Notes: generated from the letters alone by a model not told the origin. Numbered from the stretch's first letter, positions 17,347-26,901 are shown. The stretch: DNA of 64,000 nucleotides from Cytophagales bacterium (GCA_020629455.1 JAHDDH010000001.1:168620-232619), one strand, 5' to 3'. A program made the numbers and translations.

Positions 17347-19830
17347 TCATTCTACCAACCCATCCACAGTCGTAATCCTTTCTTGTGTTGATAATTTTTC
17401 CGGTAAAAAAACATAACATTGTTCCTTAGCTCGGGTAAAAGCCACGTACAACAAATTGAAATGATCTAGATAAGTCGCACACTGTTCTTTTGTATAAGCC
17501 GAAGCATAAAAAGTATCCAATAAAGATTTTCCATAAGCAATCGGCCAAGTAGGAAATTCATCAAACGGTACTTGAGCAACCTGTTCCCATAAAATAGGTG
17601 GTTGTTGTGGCAAATGATCCAAAGACCAATCACAAAATGGAATGATCACTGTATGAAACTGTAAACCTTTGGCTTGGTGTATTGTTAAAATTTGGATTGC
17701 TTCTTGATTGGCTGAAAAATGCAATGTAATATACTGTCCCGTTGTTTCCCACCATTCAAAAAAAGCTGTATAATCCAAATAATTGTTCGTATTTATCCAA
17801 TCTCCAATGGCTTCCTGAAAGGCATTCAAAAAAGGCAATGAAGCATCACTCGACAATTGCAATAATTGAATGATATGAATCACCGCCTCCACAATAGGAT
17901 AAGTAGCTAAATCCTCTTTCGTTTTCAAAAATTCTTTGGGCAAACTAGCACCTTCCTCATCAAATACCCAGTCGTTATCTTTGGATAAAACATATTGTTG
18001 GTATAAGCTAATTAAAGTAGCACGAGCTATTATATTTTGATTGTCTTGAAGATATTGTAATGCTGCCATGATGATGTTGACCCAAACAGAATGGCCCAAT
18101 TGCAACGCTGTAGAAGCCATTGCATGTAATTGATTTTTTTGACAAACAAGTAAAATTTTTTTTGCCTCCGCATGATTACGTACCAATACAGCAACATCTT
18201 TCAACAGAGTTTTTTCCTTTTGTAGTTGGATTAATAATCCAATAAATTCATCTGCTATTTTTTTTTTTTCAACCCTTTGAATTTTAAATATCCCTCTATT
18301 TTTTTTTATTTTTTTTTGTGTTGCTGTCTGATAAAGATTTTTTATTTTTTTAGATGCTTGCAAAGTTTTAGGATCCTCTATATTTTTTTGTAGCATATTT
18401 GATAATACTGCCGCTGATTTTTGAAAAAAATGATTATTAAAATCTATGATATCAGTATTGCTTCTAAAATTATACTCCAAAGGAAACACTTTTATCTGCG
18501 CTGGGTGAAAATCTTGAAAAATGCGTGTTTGCAATAAATCACCATCTCCACCCCGCCATCTATAAATCGCCTGTTTAGGGTCTCCTACCACCATGCTGAG
18601 ATGCCCTTCTGCCAAAGAATTTTTGATTAAAGGCAACAGATTTTGCCACTGTAAATCTGAAATATCCTGAAACTCATCAATCAAAAAATGTTGAAAATGA
18701 TGGCCTAATTTTTCATAAATTACAGGCGCCTCATGTGTATCAATAATTTTTTTTAAAATACGTGCTGTATCACTGATTAGCATTATCTGATTTTTTTTTC
18801 GATAACCTTCCAGATGCTGTAGTAAATCCTCCATGATGTTAAAAACATAACCATAATTTTGCATCGTTTGGGCTGTGCGATATATCATTCCTTTAGACTG
18901 ATGGCATGTACACCATTGTTCCACAATTTGTTGGAGATATGCCCGGATGGAAATAATATTTTTTTTTTTTTTGGCTGTTTTACTAAACCAAAATTTTTCC
19001 TCATGTAAGGATTTCAGTACTCTTTGTGTTGGAGGCTGGTATTTTTTTTGTGCTAATTTTTGAAAATAGCCGGCTACCCCTTGTTTTCCATAAGCAAAAT
19101 CTTCTACTGCTAAATCATGGTCTTGTATTTTTTCCATAAAACAATTGCCATATGATTGCATTTTCCTTTCAAAATCTTGTACGATATTTTGTAGATGGTT
19201 TATTAATTTTTGTGAATGTTTTGAACAGTTCAGATAACTGACAATGGCTTGTTCTTGTTTGAAAAATCCAGAAGAAAATATTGTTTCAGCCATTCTTAAG
19301 ATATTTTTTTGGATATCCCAAGATTTTCCTTGTAGCCATTTTTTTTCTGAAAATTGTACCAGTGATGATAAAAGTGGAGAATTTGTTGTTGTATTTAAAC
19401 ACTCTTTGACCATATACTGCAAAGCAGGTTGCGTGTCTACAGTCAATGTATAACTTTTATGTAAGCCTATTGCATGTATAAAAGCATGGATGATTTTTTG
19501 AAAAAAATGATCAATCGTGCCAATCGAAAAATCATCATATCCATGCAACACTTGCCGTAAAATTGTTTGCGCGTTTTTTTGAATATTTTTTTCTTCTTTT
19601 AAAGAACCTTCATTCAATAAAGCTTGGACGAAGGGCTGTGCTTTACCTTTGGATATATCAGATAATGTGGTTAAGATCCTAGAGCGCATCTCTTCTGCTG
19701 CTTTATTCGTGAATGTGATGGCTAGTATTTTTTTAAAATTTTGTGGTTTTTGCAGAGCTATTTTGAGATAATACACTACCAGTGTATGGGTTTTTCCTGC
19801 ACCGGCAGAAGATTGATAGATATGTAGCAT
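17347..19830 (-). CDS. UvrD/RecB-family helicase lacking a nuclease domain
   Basis: An 827-residue superfamily 1A helicase of the RecB/AddA type. Walker A SSAGAGKTHTL is at residues 7-17, motif Ia LAITFTNKAAEEMRSRI follows, the DEFQD box (LIDEFQDISDLQW) lies near 390, and motifs GDPKQAIYRWRGGD, LEYNFRS, LTIHQAKGLQF and LLYVAFTRAKEQ are present. Bacteroidetes homologues usually continue for about 200 residues into a PD-(D/E)xK nuclease; this one ends shortly after motif VI (STQERITTVDGLVE). It could still work as a helicase with a separate nuclease, but no AddB-like gene is nearby. A T14 tract lies within it (18959-18972). Confidence 0.88.
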   Translation of the reverse strand: MLHIYQSSAGAGKTHTLVVYYLKIALQKPQNFKKILAITFTNKAAEEMRSRILTTLSDISKGKAQPFVQALLNEGSLKEEKNIQKNAQTILRQVLHGYDDFSIGTIDHFFQKIIHAFIHAIGLHKSYTLTVDTQPALQYMVKECLNTTTNSPLLSSLVQFSEKKWLQGKSWDIQKNILRMAETIFSSGFFKQEQAIVSYLNCSKHSQKLINHLQNIVQDFERKMQSYGNCFMEKIQDHDLAVEDFAYGKQGVAGYFQKLAQKKYQPPTQRVLKSLHEEKFWFSKTAKKKKNIISIRAYLQQIVEQWCTCHQSKGMIYRTAQTMQNYGYVFNIMEDLLQHLEGYRKKNQIMLISDTARILKKIIDTHEAPVIYEKLGHHFQHFLIDEFQDISDLQWQNLLPLIKNSLAEGHLSMVVGDPKQAIYRWRGGDGDLLQTRIFQDFHPAQIKVFPLEYNFRSNTDIIDFNNHFFQKSAAVLSNMLQKNIEDPKTLQASKKIKNLYQTATQKKIKKNRGIFKIQRVEKKKIADEFIGLLIQLQKEKTLLKDVAVLVRNHAEAKKILLVCQKNQLHAMASTALQLGHSVWVNIIMAALQYLQDNQNIIARATLISLYQQYVLSKDNDWVFDEEGASLPKEFLKTKEDLATYPIVEAVIHIIQLLQLSSDASLPFLNAFQEAIGDWINTNNYLDYTAFFEWWETTGQYITLHFSANQEAIQILTIHQAKGLQFHTVIIPFCDWSLDHLPQQPPILWEQVAQVPFDEFPTWPIAYGKSLLDTFYASAYTKEQCATYLDHFNLLYVAFTRAKEQCYVFLPEKLSTQERITTVDGLVE
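18959..18972 (-). repeat. A14 homopolymer in the RecB-like helicase gene
   Basis: Fourteen T on the plus strand (A on the coding strand) encode AKKKKN. The reading frame is kept. It is a likely site of slippage errors. Confidence 0.9.
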
Positions 19831-19857
19831 ATATCTCGTTGGAAAAATAGATTGATT

Positions 19858-20892
19858 TTATTGTAGAAAATCAACGTCTACATGAAAAGGGTATTTCATT
19901 AAAATATGCAAGGCATGGTGGGCGGGTAGTTGTTCAAAAATCATGCGATATACTATTTCGGTGATTGGCGCACGGATTGGTTGTTTTTGTACATATTTTT
20001 TGACCATTTGTACTGTATGTATACCTTCTACGGTTTCTTGAATTTCTGTTAGAATATCTTTGACTGCTTTTCCTTGAGCTAGCTGATAGCCAAAAGAAAA
20101 ATTTCTACTAGAATGATTTGCACATGTAGCCACCAAATCACCAATGCCTGCCAATCCAATAAAAGGAGCAATACTAGCGCCTAAAGCTTTGCCAATGTAG
20201 ATCATTTCTACCATGCCTCGGCTAATGAGCAAAGCTTTGGTATTGTCTCCATATTGCATTCCACTCAAACAGCCAGCTGCTATTGCAATGATGTTTTTTA
20301 AAGCACCGCAAAGCTCTACGCCTATAATGTCATGACTGCTGTATACTTGAAACTGAACGCTTCTTAATAATTGCTGTACAGTTTTGTTTACTTCTTCAAA
20401 TTTGCTGGCCACTACCGTTGCTGCAGGTTGTTTTGCTTCCAATTCACGTACCAAATTAGGTCCTGAAATACAGCCTATTTTGACCACTACACTGGCGTCA
20501 GTGATTATTTGGCTTATGGTTTTGATTGTATCATTTTGCATGATATCTTTTGCGTGGATCAATCCTTTGATGCCATGTATGATGGTATGGTAAGGAGATA
20601 AATAAGGCGCAAGTGCTTGTATACAACTGGGAAGTCCTGTAGCTGAAACCATGATAAATATGGTTTCACATTTTTTGGCGATAACTGAGAGTTGGTTGGT
20701 AGGGGTAATGTTTGGATGTAGTATTTGTTTTGCAGATTTTTTTTGTATTTGCATGGTTGTGACCACTGATTTTCGTCTTGCATAAAGCAATACATTGTGT
20801 TTTTTAGCCAATAAATTGGCTATGGCAGTGCCAAATCTTCCTGCTCCAACAACGCCTATGCTTGGTTTATGATACATATTTTTCGAGTCCAT
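19858..20892 (-). CDS. gpsA: Glycerol-3-phosphate dehydrogenase [NAD(P)+]
   Basis: Reduces dihydroxyacetone phosphate to sn-glycerol 3-phosphate, the backbone of phospholipids. The 344 residues show the Rossmann loop GVVGAGRFGTAIA (about 13-25), the catalytic-lysine stretch VELCGALKNIIAIAAG, and GLAGIGDLVATCANHSSRNFSFG. The start is either at 20892 or at the second ATG (20877). In both cases it overlaps the end of the upstream acyltransferase gene, so the two are translationally linked and catalyse successive steps of phospholipid synthesis. No frameshift or missing residue was seen. Confidence 0.95.
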   Translation of the reverse strand: MDSKNMYHKPSIGVVGAGRFGTAIANLLAKKHNVLLYARRKSVVTTMQIQKKSAKQILHPNITPTNQLSVIAKKCETIFIMVSATGLPSCIQALAPYLSPYHTIIHGIKGLIHAKDIMQNDTIKTISQIITDASVVVKIGCISGPNLVRELEAKQPAATVVASKFEEVNKTVQQLLRSVQFQVYSSHDIIGVELCGALKNIIAIAAGCLSGMQYGDNTKALLISRGMVEMIYIGKALGASIAPFIGLAGIGDLVATCANHSSRNFSFGYQLAQGKAVKDILTEIQETVEGIHTVQMVKKYVQKQPIRAPITEIVYRMIFEQLPAHHALHILMKYPFHVDVDFLQ

Positions 20893-22537
20893 AGCCCATC
20901 AACCGGTTATGATAATAATACAATGTGCTTAAGCTTTGAGTGGTGATGTTTCCTTGAGAGTCTTTGATTAATGGTCTTTTGGAGTGGTACATCCCCACAT
21001 GTTTTAAACCATGACAAATGATATAATCCATATTTTGATGCAACATGATAGGGCTTACCTGAATGGCTTTAGATTGATATAAGAGCATGATTTTTTGATA
21101 AATTTTTTGCACTTGCCTGTAAAATATATCATAATCAAGGGTGTGCTCTTTAGAAGAAAGGCCAAAGAGATGTTTGAAGTCAAGAGAAGCATGTTGTTTT
21201 TTTATCAATCGAAAGGCCACAAAAGCTACCAAATGACTGGTGAATACACAATTGATTTTGTAATATGCTCGAATAATAGCCTGACTCATAGTTTGTGTAT
21301 ACTGATCTTCTTTTTTTTTCACTGTATCATTTTTTTCCCCTGACATAAAATATTCATAGGTATCCACATACTTTCCTTCTGAGGTATAGCTATTTCCCTT
21401 GGCGTCTACAGCATTTCCTAGAAGATCCATGGCATGACCTATAGAAATACACATTTCAGAATCTTTTGTAAAGAATTTTCCCAAAAATCGAAGGATTTTA
21501 TAAGATTTAGAATAAAAATCTTGTTCTTGAAATTTTTTTCCTACACCTTCTAACAACAAATGTTGTTGAATAAGCATAGGTGCTTCCAAAACAAAATGAT
21601 AATTAAAGACTACAGGTACTATAAAAATTTTAGGAGCATTTTTGCCATATTTTTGATAATTATTTCTCTGTGCAGTGATTGTTGTGCTGAGCAGGCCTAG
21701 TTTTAATGTTTTTTCCAACATACCAGACCTTGATCTTGTGCCTCCTGGATAAAAAAGGCTGTGACATTGTTTTTGTAAAGTTAAGTTGGCATATGCTTTG
21801 AGTGCGGTGAGATAAAGGAGATTTTTTTTTCTTCGGTCTATTTTATAAACACCTAGACTATTCATGAAATAGGCAAATATTTTGATGTTGAATAAATTTA
21901 AACCAGCGCCATATATAAAAGGAGGGAGGCCCAAAGTTTTAATTACCCAGCCTATCAAAGCAGAATCGAGATGACTAAAATGTGTGGGAACCATGACAAT
22001 GGTGCCTATTTTGGCCAATTTTTTTAAATCTTCTGTGGCACCGATGATTTGAATTTTGTCTTTGAGCTGATATTTTTTACTAAAAAGATAACGTAAGCCT
22101 CCCAGTTGAGAGGCATTGAGCAAGCGTGCAAAGCCATACTCTACTATTTTTTCTGCTACACGATAATATGATGGCCGAAAGTTACCTGCAATTTCATACA
22201 CATAATGATACATGATTTTTTGTAACATTTCTTCATAATTTTTTTTTTGTTGGCTTTGATGAAACATTTTTTCCATCTGTTGCCAAAAAAGAATTTTGGC
22301 TTTTGTGTCTACTTTCCACAGTTTTTTGTTCAGTCGAATTTTTTCTCGATATAGTGTTTGGGAAATTTTTTCTCGTAAACCAGCAGTGCTTTCATCTTCT
22401 GTTAGCATATTTTGTACTGATTCTTGGATAACTTCTTGTAAAAAAGCTGCTCTCTGTTGATTCATTTTGACCAAAGGCCATTCTTTTTGTTTTTTTTTTT
22501 GAGAAAATGATTGAAACACCTGATTAATCAAAGACAT
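20867..22537 (-). CDS. PlsB-like glycerol-3-phosphate acyltransferase
   Basis: A 556-residue acyltransferase of the PlsB/PlsC superfamily that should acylate glycerol 3-phosphate. The HX4D motif is HFSHLD (VPTHFSHLDSALIG, about 190), followed by the conserved blocks GAGLNLFN, LGVYKIDRR and FYPGGTRSRSGMLEKTLKLG (near 265), which matches the E/G-G-R-S-R substrate loop of PlsB. The protein is shorter than E. coli PlsB (about 800) but has the same block order. It overlaps gpsA, whose product is its likely substrate. Alternative: a lysophosphatidate acyltransferase. The neighbourhood supports the first step. Confidence 0.82.
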   Translation of the reverse strand: MSLINQVFQSFSQKKKQKEWPLVKMNQQRAAFLQEVIQESVQNMLTEDESTAGLREKISQTLYREKIRLNKKLWKVDTKAKILFWQQMEKMFHQSQQKKNYEEMLQKIMYHYVYEIAGNFRPSYYRVAEKIVEYGFARLLNASQLGGLRYLFSKKYQLKDKIQIIGATEDLKKLAKIGTIVMVPTHFSHLDSALIGWVIKTLGLPPFIYGAGLNLFNIKIFAYFMNSLGVYKIDRRKKNLLYLTALKAYANLTLQKQCHSLFYPGGTRSRSGMLEKTLKLGLLSTTITAQRNNYQKYGKNAPKIFIVPVVFNYHFVLEAPMLIQQHLLLEGVGKKFQEQDFYSKSYKILRFLGKFFTKDSEMCISIGHAMDLLGNAVDAKGNSYTSEGKYVDTYEYFMSGEKNDTVKKKEDQYTQTMSQAIIRAYYKINCVFTSHLVAFVAFRLIKKQHASLDFKHLFGLSSKEHTLDYDIFYRQVQKIYQKIMLLYQSKAIQVSPIMLHQNMDYIICHGLKHVGMYHSKRPLIKDSQGNITTQSLSTLYYYHNRLMGYGLEKYVS

Positions 22538-22568
22538 ATGAAAGGTATAATCAATGGTGATACAATTT

Positions 22569-23054
22569 TTAAAGCCATATTTTTTGATCTATTTTTTTCT
22601 TTTTTAACAAAGAGGCGAAAAATTTGACTTCAAGATCAGAAGAAAAAATTTTATACGGAAGATAGATAATATGTGCTTTGGAAAGGATCAACAAAAAATA
22701 ATTTTTACCCTGATAACCTTTTTTTATTTGAGACCATACAATCGGCATGCCTTGTTTATGATTGATTTTCATCAATATTTTTTGGCTGTTGATTTCATAA
22801 AAAAGACTTTCTAAAATGATTTTGTTTTGTTCTATTTGCGTAACGGCAAAAAATTGTAAAATCCAAAATCCTATATAGCCTACCAAAGCAATCAGTGTAC
22901 AAATCCAAAACCAGTGTGTTCTAAAAATAAGACTCCCACTAGATAACACCACTACCACAATACTGATCCACCATTGTTCTTGTAAAATATTTTTCATTGC
23001 CAGTAAGATGTACTTTCGCATAGAAAGTTTTACTTTTTTTGTTTTGATAAGCAT
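22569..23054 (-). CDS. Small membrane protein (possible YcxB-like)
   Basis: About 161 residues when started at the ATG at 23054; a further in-frame ATG at 23111 would overlap pyrC and add a hydrophilic leader. Two membrane helices (WWISIVVVVLSSGSLIF and WICTLIALVGYIGFWIL) are followed by a soluble, beta-rich domain: FFAVTQIEQNKIILE...WSQIKKGYQGKNYFLLILSKAHIIYLPYKIF. That pattern, ending in 'IYLP', is reminiscent of the YcxB/bPH2-type domain, but this is a weak match. It lies between pyrC and the acyltransferase on the same strand. Confidence 0.6.
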   Translation of the reverse strand: MLIKTKKVKLSMRKYILLAMKNILQEQWWISIVVVVLSSGSLIFRTHWFWICTLIALVGYIGFWILQFFAVTQIEQNKIILESLFYEINSQKILMKINHKQGMPIVWSQIKKGYQGKNYFLLILSKAHIIYLPYKIFSSDLEVKFFASLLKKKKIDQKIWL

Positions 23055-23100
23055 ACAATGTCTATTTTTTGAATTTATAAAAGTACAATTGATTTTAATT

Positions 23101-24435
23101 TTAACGATCAAATAATAATCGTTGACCTAAAACACTGTCGTCAAATTTTCCTTGATGATAGGCTAAGTGACCCGATACGATGGTATGAGTAACTTTTGAT
23201 TGAAATTTTTCCCCTTCCAATGGCGACCATTGGCAGTGAGATTTTATGTTTTTTTTAGATATACGCCAAGGTTCGTTTAATGCACAAATTACTATGTCTG
23301 CAAAATATCCTTCTTGGAGATAGCCTCTTTTTTGTATTTGAAAAATTTTGGCTGGATTGTGACACATTTTTTCTACGATTTTTTCTAACGTAATTTTTTT
23401 TTGATGATATGCTTCTAACATAACAATTAAACTATGCTCTACCATTGGTCCTCCTGAAGGTGCTAGTCCATAAGGCTGTGATTTTTCTGCTAAAGTATGG
23501 GGGGCATGATCTGTAGCAATGACATCAATCCAATCTTGGTTAAGGGCTGCCCATAAAGCTGTTTGGTCTTTTTTTGTTTTAATGGCTGGATTCCATTGTA
23601 TATACGTTCCTTTTTTTTCATAATCTTCTGATTGAAACCACAAATGGTGTATGCATACCTCAGCTGTAATTTTTTTTTTATGTAACGGTATTTTTTTCAG
23701 CAATTGTAGTTCTTGCTCAGTAGAGATATGTAGCAGATGGAATTTTGTGTGGTATTTTTTTGCTAAATCTATGGCTCGTTGGGCAGAGGTATAGCATGCT
23801 TCGGCATTGCGAATGAGAGGGTGATGTGCGGCTGATATATTTTTTCCGAACATTGCTTTATATGCGTCTCTATTTTTTTGAATGATGTTTTCATCTTCGC
23901 AATGTGCAGCAATGAGTGTAGGAGATTCTTGAAATAAACGATCAAGTGTGATAGGATTATCCACTAGCATATTACCTGTAGAAGATCCTAAGAATACTTT
24001 AATGCCACAAACTTTTTTGCTGTTGGTTTGGAGCACTTCTGTCAAATTATCATTAGATACCCCCATATAAAAAGAATAATTACCTAAAGAAGATCGTGCT
24101 GCGCGAGCATATTTTTCTTCTAGTAATGTCTGTGTTAGTGTTTGAGGAAACGTATTGGGCATTTCCATAAAAGAAGTGATACCTCCTGCAACGGCTGCTC
24201 TAGATTCCGAAAAAATATTGCCTTTATGACAAAATCCTGGTTCACGAAAGTGTACTTGATCATCGATGATGCCTGGAAAAACATATTTTCCTGTAGCATC
24301 TATCATGTTTTGGCAGTGGACTTGCGATATATTACGGTCTATTTTGGTGATGTATGCGTTTTCTATCAAAATATCGGCTACCTTGATGGTATGATCATTG
24401 ACAATAGTGGCATTTTTGATGATTGTTTTGGGCAT
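23101..24435 (-). CDS. pyrC: Dihydroorotase
   Basis: Closes carbamoyl-aspartate to dihydroorotate in pyrimidine synthesis. The 444-residue protein has the amidohydrolase signature PGIIDDQVHFREPGF (54-68), the Bacteroidetes variant in which the first histidine of D-x-H-x-H is glutamine; CGIKVFLGSSTG with the lysine expected to be carboxylated; AHCEDE and LLHISTEQE histidines; and WIDVIATDHAPHT with the catalytic aspartate. So unlike its paralogue at 10891 it keeps the active-site set. Overlap or near-contact with its neighbours suggests one operon with the FMN reductase and the 22569 membrane protein. pyrB and pyrD are not nearby. Confidence 0.9.
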   Translation of the reverse strand: MPKTIIKNATIVNDHTIKVADILIENAYITKIDRNISQVHCQNMIDATGKYVFPGIIDDQVHFREPGFCHKGNIFSESRAAVAGGITSFMEMPNTFPQTLTQTLLEEKYARAARSSLGNYSFYMGVSNDNLTEVLQTNSKKVCGIKVFLGSSTGNMLVDNPITLDRLFQESPTLIAAHCEDENIIQKNRDAYKAMFGKNISAAHHPLIRNAEACYTSAQRAIDLAKKYHTKFHLLHISTEQELQLLKKIPLHKKKITAEVCIHHLWFQSEDYEKKGTYIQWNPAIKTKKDQTALWAALNQDWIDVIATDHAPHTLAEKSQPYGLAPSGGPMVEHSLIVMLEAYHQKKITLEKIVEKMCHNPAKIFQIQKRGYLQEGYFADIVICALNEPWRISKKNIKSHCQWSPLEGEKFQSKVTHTIVSGHLAYHQGKFDDSVLGQRLLFDR

Positions 24436-24449
24436 ACCTGTGATGGATT

Positions 24450-24989
24450 TTAAAAAGATAAAAAGTGTTCGATTTGTGTATCAATTAGCCCTGGATAAGT
24501 CTCGTGATGAGTGATTGTAGTAATATCATTTTTTTTTAGATTCGGTAGTCGTACTTTTTGAGGTAATACATGCATGCCGACATAATGCAAAATATCTGTA
24601 AAATGACTCAAAGCCAGTGTAGCACCTTGTGAACCTTTTGAAATACCTACTAAAGCAGCTTTTTTGTTTTGAAAGCTTTGAGGAAAAGGAAGGCCATCTA
24701 AAAAAGTTTTTAAAACGCCTGGAAATGAGCCATTGTATTCTGGAATGATAAAAATGAATCGTATGCCTTTGGTAATACAATCAGTTTGTTGATTAAACAG
24801 TGTATTTTTGTTTTGTTGATCGTACAAGGCACTGAAAGCAAAATCATGCGGTAGATGGTTAAGATTGAGGTAATGTATGGGATATTTTTTTTTTGCCAAT
24901 TGTTCTCCATAATAAATTCCTACTTTTTCACTTAAAGATGTAGAACGATTGGTGCCTATAATAATGGTTATGGGTTGGTTTTGAACCAT
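24450..24989 (-). CDS. NADPH-dependent FMN reductase family protein
   Basis: A flavodoxin-like FMN reductase, here 179 residues from the ATG at 24989; a more upstream ATG at 25037 adds an atypical leader. The start ITIIIGTNRSTSLSEKVG is the phosphate-binding loop, and PEYNGSFPGVLKTFLDGL is the family signature that contacts the flavin. Members reduce flavins or quinones; the substrate cannot be inferred. It begins 14 bases upstream of pyrC on the same strand, and diverges from the oxygenase-fold/methyltransferase fusion, which may need reducing power; that link is speculation. Confidence 0.85.
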   Translation of the reverse strand: MVQNQPITIIIGTNRSTSLSEKVGIYYGEQLAKKKYPIHYLNLNHLPHDFAFSALYDQQNKNTLFNQQTDCITKGIRFIFIIPEYNGSFPGVLKTFLDGLPFPQSFQNKKAALVGISKGSQGATLALSHFTDILHYVGMHVLPQKVRLPNLKKNDITTITHHETYPGLIDTQIEHFLSF

Positions 24990-25027
24990 AGTGTGATCAA
25001 ATAAAAAGGTGGGAAATTTAAAAATTT

Positions 25028-25055
25028 TTGTGTGCAAAAAAATTTTTTATCTTTA
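25028..25055 (+). promoter_or_regulatory. Bacteroidetes-type promoter candidate for the 25072 gene
   Basis: TTG (25028-25030), 17 bases, then TATCTTTA (25048-25055), one mismatch from the TAnnTTTG -7 element, 16 bases before the ATG. Spacing fits the published Bacteroidetes consensus. Confidence 0.5.
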
Positions 25056-25071
25056 AATTTAACAGAAAAAT

Positions 25072-26583
25072 ATGAATCCCTTACCGGAAAAAAAGACATT
25101 GGCAGCTGTTATGCATCAGCATTTACAAGCAGCTTATCATCGATATCCTATACTCACACATCCATTGTTATTGCATATGATGAATCATATGTATACAGTA
25201 GAAGAATTGCAGTGGATTGCCCACAATTTTTATTATATATTCAAAAAATATCCTAAGATTTTTGCTGCCTTGGCTACCAAAATAGATGATTTTAGTAATG
25301 TAGAAAAATGGACTTCTTCCTACAAAAAAAATAGCAAACTCATCAAGCTGTATAAAAATAATCTCCAAACATGGATTACCAATTTTGGTATCGATGATAC
25401 TTCCCATACGCCCAGCACAGGTACACAAGTTTATGTACATAATATACTCAATATTTGCTTGCATCATCCGCGTTATCAAGGAATTGGTATTTTACTGGCA
25501 CATTTTTTTATTTTTGATCAACTGATACCTATTGCCCATCAATTTTTTCCAAAAAAAAACAAAAAGAAAAAATTTTTTCTTCTAGATATTTTTTTTACTG
25601 ATAATCCATTTTTTTCACAAGATGATTGGAAAGCTTCAGATCATACAAAAGATTTATCAGAAGGTATTCAGTGGGGTGTATACTATTTTTATCAACTATT
25701 AAATGATTTAGCAAAACCTGGTATTTATTTATCATCCCATGCTTCTAAAGTCAATTTTTTTGCTGTAGCGAATACTAAACTACAAGCAAAACCAAAGCTT
25801 TATCCACTAGCTGAGGGACAAGCAGCTGAAAAAAGATTGGCAATTTTAAATGATTTGTATAATGAAAGCTCATTGCATACTATCAAACAATACATTGAAC
25901 CAACCACTAAAAATATTTTAGAGATAGGCTGTGGTACAGGAGTTTTAGCAAAAGCGCTTGCATGTACATTGCCAGAAAAAATACATGTATTGGCTACTGA
26001 TTTTAGTAAAGCACAGATTGCTCTCTGTAAAAAAAATTATGCACACATCCCTCAATTAGATTTTGGTTTGTATGATTGTAATGCAAATCAAAAACTATCC
26101 CAATCATTTGATATAATATTTGCTCGTTTTTTGATTGTTTTTCAAAAAAACATTGATCAGGTGATACAAAATATGTGGTCTATACTTCAACCAGGAGGTT
26201 ATTTGATTCTAGAAGATTTTAACCCTATGAACACAGGCTGCTATGCTTATGAACAGCAGCCCATTATTCAAAAATGGAATACCTTCTGCAAAATGGCTTT
26301 GATCAAAACAGGAAGAACCAAAGATTTAGAAAAAAATATTTTAGATATCCTGTATGAAAAGCAAGCAAAAAAAATAGAAAAAAAAATTAATCACGCTGTT
26401 TTAACAACTCCTAAAGAAAAATCTTTATTTTTTCTCTGTATGGAAGAAGCCAAGCCCTATATGCTCAATTTAGGCATATCTTCTGATGTAGTTGAAGAAA
26501 TTATAGAATCTTTACGCGAAATCTGTGACAATCGTTATCCTGTAAACTTTGCTCGAAATTTCCAAATCATTGCCCAAAAATAA
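25072..26583 (+). CDS. Heme-oxygenase-fold domain fused to a SAM methyltransferase
   Basis: A 503-residue, two-domain protein. Residues about 8-215 resemble the TenA/PqqC/CADD helical fold (HQHLQAAYHRYPILTHPLLLHMMNH... KYPKIFAALATKID ... FFIFDQLIPIA). The metal ligands of CADD appear only partly kept: a residue aligned to one glutamate is aspartate (FDQLIP) and the first Glu/His pair is not obvious. Residues about 280-430 are a class I methyltransferase: motif I LEIGCGTGVLAKAL (283-296), the acidic TDFSKAQ, then LQPGGYLILEDFNP. Substrate unknown. This fusion is not one I can match to a described enzyme. It begins 83 bases from the divergent FMN reductase and has its own promoter candidate. 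Confidence 0.72.
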   Translation: MNPLPEKKTLAAVMHQHLQAAYHRYPILTHPLLLHMMNHMYTVEELQWIAHNFYYIFKKYPKIFAALATKIDDFSNVEKWTSSYKKNSKLIKLYKNNLQTWITNFGIDDTSHTPSTGTQVYVHNILNICLHHPRYQGIGILLAHFFIFDQLIPIAHQFFPKKNKKKKFFLLDIFFTDNPFFSQDDWKASDHTKDLSEGIQWGVYYFYQLLNDLAKPGIYLSSHASKVNFFAVANTKLQAKPKLYPLAEGQAAEKRLAILNDLYNESSLHTIKQYIEPTTKNILEIGCGTGVLAKALACTLPEKIHVLATDFSKAQIALCKKNYAHIPQLDFGLYDCNANQKLSQSFDIIFARFLIVFQKNIDQVIQNMWSILQPGGYLILEDFNPMNTGCYAYEQQPIIQKWNTFCKMALIKTGRTKDLEKNILDILYEKQAKKIEKKINHAVLTTPKEKSLFFLCMEEAKPYMLNLGISSDVVEEIIESLREICDNRYPVNFARNFQIIAQK

Positions 26584-26884
26584 AAGGCAATATCCTGTTC
26601 ATCAAGTCAGTATTTTGTCCAATGTATTGAATCATATGATGATGCAATCTCCTCACAAAGCACAATATATCAATGCCAAAGCATCTATTGTTTTTAAGGC
26701 AATGGTACAACCTACATCGCATAGTCAGATCAAAAAAATTTTTGTGCGTGCATCCAAACTCTACGTTGTTTTAGCCTCTAGTGTTTTAAAGCATGCTTGG
26801 CATTTACAAAAAGATAATTTTTTACAAAAAATTAAACAAGAACATGCCTATTTTGCTTTTTTAAAAGCAGTGGTCTTTATTTAA
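26570..26884 (+). CDS. DciA-like DUF721 family protein
   Basis: About 104 residues. The pattern fits Bacteroidetes DUF721 proteins: an N-terminal helix (SILSNVLNHMM), a central segment, then the core KKIFVRASKLYVVLASSVLKHAWHLQKDNFLQKIKQEH and a final hydrophobic strand AVVFI. DUF721 relatives include DciA, a loader-like partner of the replicative helicase; that role is established elsewhere and inferred here. The start is uncertain: TTG at 26570 (used here) or TTG at 26549; both overlap the 3' end of the methyltransferase gene. An ATG lies further inside but would cut the domain. Confidence 0.7.
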   Translation: MPKNKRQYPVHQVSILSNVLNHMMMQSPHKAQYINAKASIVFKAMVQPTSHSQIKKIFVRASKLYVVLASSVLKHAWHLQKDNFLQKIKQEHAYFAFLKAVVFI

Positions 26885-26901
26885 CCTCTTTCACGATATT
26901 T

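Noticed and set aside
8900..17350. Insertion sequence or genomic island
   Set aside because: No transposase, integrase, inverted terminal repeats or attachment site was seen; the tRNA at 10762 has no visible direct-repeat copy of its 3' end in the patch.
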